NCBI GenBank assembly: GCA_910583615.1
Contig: CAJTXP010000015.1
Coordinates: 18,959-82,958 of the forward strand
DNA length: 64,000 nt
Reading direction: 5' to 3'
DNA from: an uncultured Lachnospiraceae bacterium
GTDB taxonomy: Bacteria > Bacillota > Clostridia > Lachnospirales > Lachnospiraceae
The position numbers and the translations under genes were made by a program. Each line of letters begins with the position of its first letter. Within the stretch, counting starts at the first letter, position 1. Below the pieces are notes generated by a model. That model saw only the letters and a list, made by a program, of their open reading frames with translations, did no database searches and had not been told where the DNA came from. Positions 61,999-64,000 of this stretch are shown here, one piece after another.

Positions 61999-62481
61999 AT
62001 GGCAGAGAAAAAAAATATTCTGACTTATGAAGGACTGAAAAAGCTGGAGGATGAGCTTCAGGACCTGAAGGTGGTCCAGAGAAGAGAGATCGCGCAGAAG
62101 ATCAAAGAGGCGAGAGAGCAGGGGGATCTGTCGGAGAACGCAGAGTATGATGCTGCAAAAGATGAACAGCGCGACATTGAAGCAAGAATCGAGCAGATTG
62201 AAAAGATCCTGAAAAATGCAGAGGTGGTTCTGGACGAAGAGATCGATCTGAACCGGATCAGCATTGGATGCGTGGTACGTGTCCTGGATATTGAATACGA
62301 CGAGGAGGAAGAGTATAAGCTGGTTGGTTCTTCGGAAGCCAGCAGCCTTCAGAACAAAGTATCCAATGAATCTCCCATCGGAAAGGCGCTGCTTGGCGCA
62401 CAGGTAGGGGACGTGGTAGAAGTGGAAGCGCCGGCGGGAGTCGTACAGTACAAGGTGCTCAGCATACAGAGAGCAAGCTAA
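61999..62481 (+). CDS. greA: Transcription elongation factor GreA
   Basis: A 160-residue GreA with the coiled-coil N-terminal domain (LTYEGLKKLEDELQDLK, IAQKIKEAREQGDLSENAEYDAAKDEQ) and C-terminal FKBP-like domain (EYKLVGSSEAS, ESPIGKALLGAQVGDVVEV). The acidic tip residues (D..E in SENAEYDAAKDEQ) for cleavage of backtracked RNA are present. Followed 13 bp later by lysS; together with dusB a conserved block. Confidence 0.96.
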   Translation: MAEKKNILTYEGLKKLEDELQDLKVVQRREIAQKIKEAREQGDLSENAEYDAAKDEQRDIEARIEQIEKILKNAEVVLDEEIDLNRISIGCVVRVLDIEYDEEEEYKLVGSSEASSLQNKVSNESPIGKALLGAQVGDVVEVEAPAGVVQYKVLSIQRAS

Positions 62482-62494
62482 GGAGTGAGATAAA

Positions 62495-63994
62495 GTGGCA
62501 GAGGCAAAGAACGTTCAGGAGCAGGATTTAAATCAATTGTTGAAGATACGTCGTGAGAAGCTTTCAGAGCTTCAGGCAGCGGGAAAGGATCCGTTTCAGA
62601 TAACGAAATATGACGTGACTCATCACAGCAGAGACATCAGGGAAAAGTATGACGGGCTGGAAGGGCAGGTCGTCCGAGTGGCGGGCCGTATTATGCAGAA
62701 ACGCGTGATGGGTAAGGCATCTTTCTGCAATGTACAGGATCTGAAAGGAAATATTCAGTCCTATGTGGCAAGAGACAGCATTGGTGAAGAATCCTATAAG
62801 GATTTTAAGAAATATGACATCGGCGATATTGTGGGTATTGAGGGAGAGGTGTTTAAGACAAAAACCGGGGAGATCTCGATCCACGCGGCTTCTGTGACGC
62901 TTCTGTCCAAGAGTCTCCAGATCCTTCCGGAGAAATATCACGGACTGACCAATACAGATCTTAGATACCGTCAGAGATATACGGATCTGATTATGAATGA
63001 AGATGTCAAAGACACCTTCATCAAACGTTCGAAGATTATCAGCGCCATCCGCCGCTATCTGGATGGACAGGGATTTATGGAAGTGGAGACGCCCATGCTG
63101 GTATCCAATGCGGGCGGCGCTGCGGCCCGTCCCTTTGAGACTCACTACAATGCGCTGGATGAGGATGTGAAGCTTCGCATCTCCCTGGAACTGTATTTGA
63201 AGCGCCTGATCGTGGGCGGCATGGAGCGCGTGTACGAGATCGGCAGAGTCTTCCGTAATGAAGGCGTGGATACCAGGCACAATCCGGAATTTACCCTGAT
63301 GGAGCTGTACCAGGCATATACCGATTATTATGGCATGATGGATCTGACGGAGAATATGTACCGTTATGTGGCACAGGAAGTGCTGGGTACTGCGAGGGTG
63401 CCGTACGGAGATGAAATGATTGACCTTGAAAAGCCCTTTGAGCGGCTGACCATGGTGGATGCAGTGAAAAAATACGCAGGCGTTGATTTTGACCAGGTGG
63501 CGGATACGGAAGCGGCGAAGAAGCTGGCGGACGAGCATCATGTGGAGTATGAGGCGCGCCATACAAAGGGCGATATTTTAAGCCTGTTCTTTGAGGAATT
63601 CTGCGAAGAAAAACTGATCCAGCCGACCTTTATCATGGACCATCCTATCGAAATCTCTCCTCTTACCAAGAAAAAGCCGGACAAGCCGGGTTATGTGGAG
63701 CGTTTTGAATTGTTCATCACCGGCCGGGAGATGGCGAACGCCTACTCCGAACTGAACGACCCCATCGACCAGAGAGAGCGGTTCAAGGCACAGGAAGCGG
63801 CGCTGGCAGCAGGCGACGAGGAGGCCAATACGACGGATGAGGACTTCCTGAACGCGCTGGAGATCGGCATGCCGCCCACCGGCGGAATCGGATACGGCAT
63901 CGACCGGCTTGTTATGCTTTTAACAAACTCGCCGGCGATTAGGGATGTGCTGCTGTTCCCGACGATGAAAACGCTTGGCGGAAAAGACCAGTAA
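62495..63994 (+). CDS. lysS: Lysyl-tRNA synthetase (class II)
   Basis: A 499-residue class II LysRS. The start is GTG at 62495, preceded by AAGGAGTGA. N-terminal OB fold (VRVAGRIMQKRVMGKASFCNVQD) binds the anticodon; motif 1 is FMEVETPMLVSNAGGAAARPF, motif 2 RVFRNEGVDTRHNPEFTLME and motif 3 GGIGYGIDRLVMLL. The protein is complete; it stops three bases before the window's last few bases. It lies in the conserved greA-lysS pair. Confidence 0.96.
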   Translation: MAEAKNVQEQDLNQLLKIRREKLSELQAAGKDPFQITKYDVTHHSRDIREKYDGLEGQVVRVAGRIMQKRVMGKASFCNVQDLKGNIQSYVARDSIGEESYKDFKKYDIGDIVGIEGEVFKTKTGEISIHAASVTLLSKSLQILPEKYHGLTNTDLRYRQRYTDLIMNEDVKDTFIKRSKIISAIRRYLDGQGFMEVETPMLVSNAGGAAARPFETHYNALDEDVKLRISLELYLKRLIVGGMERVYEIGRVFRNEGVDTRHNPEFTLMELYQAYTDYYGMMDLTENMYRYVAQEVLGTARVPYGDEMIDLEKPFERLTMVDAVKKYAGVDFDQVADTEAAKKLADEHHVEYEARHTKGDILSLFFEEFCEEKLIQPTFIMDHPIEISPLTKKKPDKPGYVERFELFITGREMANAYSELNDPIDQRERFKAQEAALAAGDEEANTTDEDFLNALEIGMPPTGGIGYGIDRLVMLLTNSPAIRDVLLFPTMKTLGGKDQ

Positions 63995-64000
63995 AATCAA

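Noticed and set aside
1..64000. CRISPR arrays, tRNA or rRNA genes, insertion sequences, prophage genes
   Set aside because: No repeat-spacer pattern, tRNA-like cloverleaf, rRNA core or transposase/integrase motif was recognised on reading the window.

Overview
The window looks like the chromosome of a Gram-positive clostridial Firmicute, most likely a Lachnospiraceae gut commensal. The reasons are the housekeeping gene sets and their order (dnaE–pfkA–SpoU methyltransferase; argF–membrane protein–birA–small conserved protein–dusB–hypothetical–greA–lysS), AGGAGG-type ribosome sites, consensus sigma-A promoters, a SleB-type spore-cortex hydrolase and many TTG/GTG starts. Genus cannot be fixed from the sequence alone. 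No tRNA, rRNA, CRISPR array, integrase or transposase was seen. Nearly all genes lie on the + strand.

Region A (1-8295, GC-rich): the 3' part of a huge SMC/SbcC-like coiled-coil ATPase (its start is off the left edge), a SNF2 helicase, a SWIM zinc-finger protein and an SGNH esterase. Region B (about 8300-28706, visibly A/T-richer) is a dense defence island. It holds an RloA/RloB-type ATPase + Toprim pair, a truncated AAA-ATPase, a compact six-gene operon (coiled-coil protein, Hsp70-like ATPase, SF1 helicase with an extra N-terminal domain, DrmA-like helicase, DrmB-like DUF1998 protein, NERD-SF1 helicase), and a restriction-modification module (PD-(D/E)xK-like protein, ribbon-helix-helix/C5-methyltransferase fusion, two EcoRII-type nucleases, Vsr). 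The six-gene operon resembles the DISARM core (drmA-drmB) but has no DrmC and carries a chaperone-like pair; it is my best candidate for an undescribed system.

Region C (28703-37738, GC-rich like the flanks): MutT, a YjbR-like protein, then a four-gene operon with overlapping stop/start codons: TerB-N/TerB-C protein, BREX-type ATP-binding protein (DUF2791-like), DEAD/DEAH helicase, and a WYL-like/UPF1-type helicase/DUF2726-type nuclease fusion. This is a second candidate defence system. Region D (37900-47600): a tRNA-dihydrouridine synthase, a possible small RNA, a SpoU methyltransferase, remnants of a LacI regulator, sugar symporter, NSS transporter and PfkB kinase, an ECF sigma/anti-sigma pair, GrpB, DUF4261 and HEAT-repeat proteins, and an XRE regulator divergent from a 40-residue membrane protein through promoters sharing one -35 hexamer. 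Region E (47598-63994): core genes for thioesterase, CvfB, DnaE, PfkA, rRNA methylation, SleB, NfeD/SPFH, ArgF, BirA, DusB, GreA and LysS.

The defence genes fall into at least four units set side by side, with DNA unwinding by SF1/SF2 motors as the recurring theme, surrounded by gene remnants typical of an insertion hot spot.
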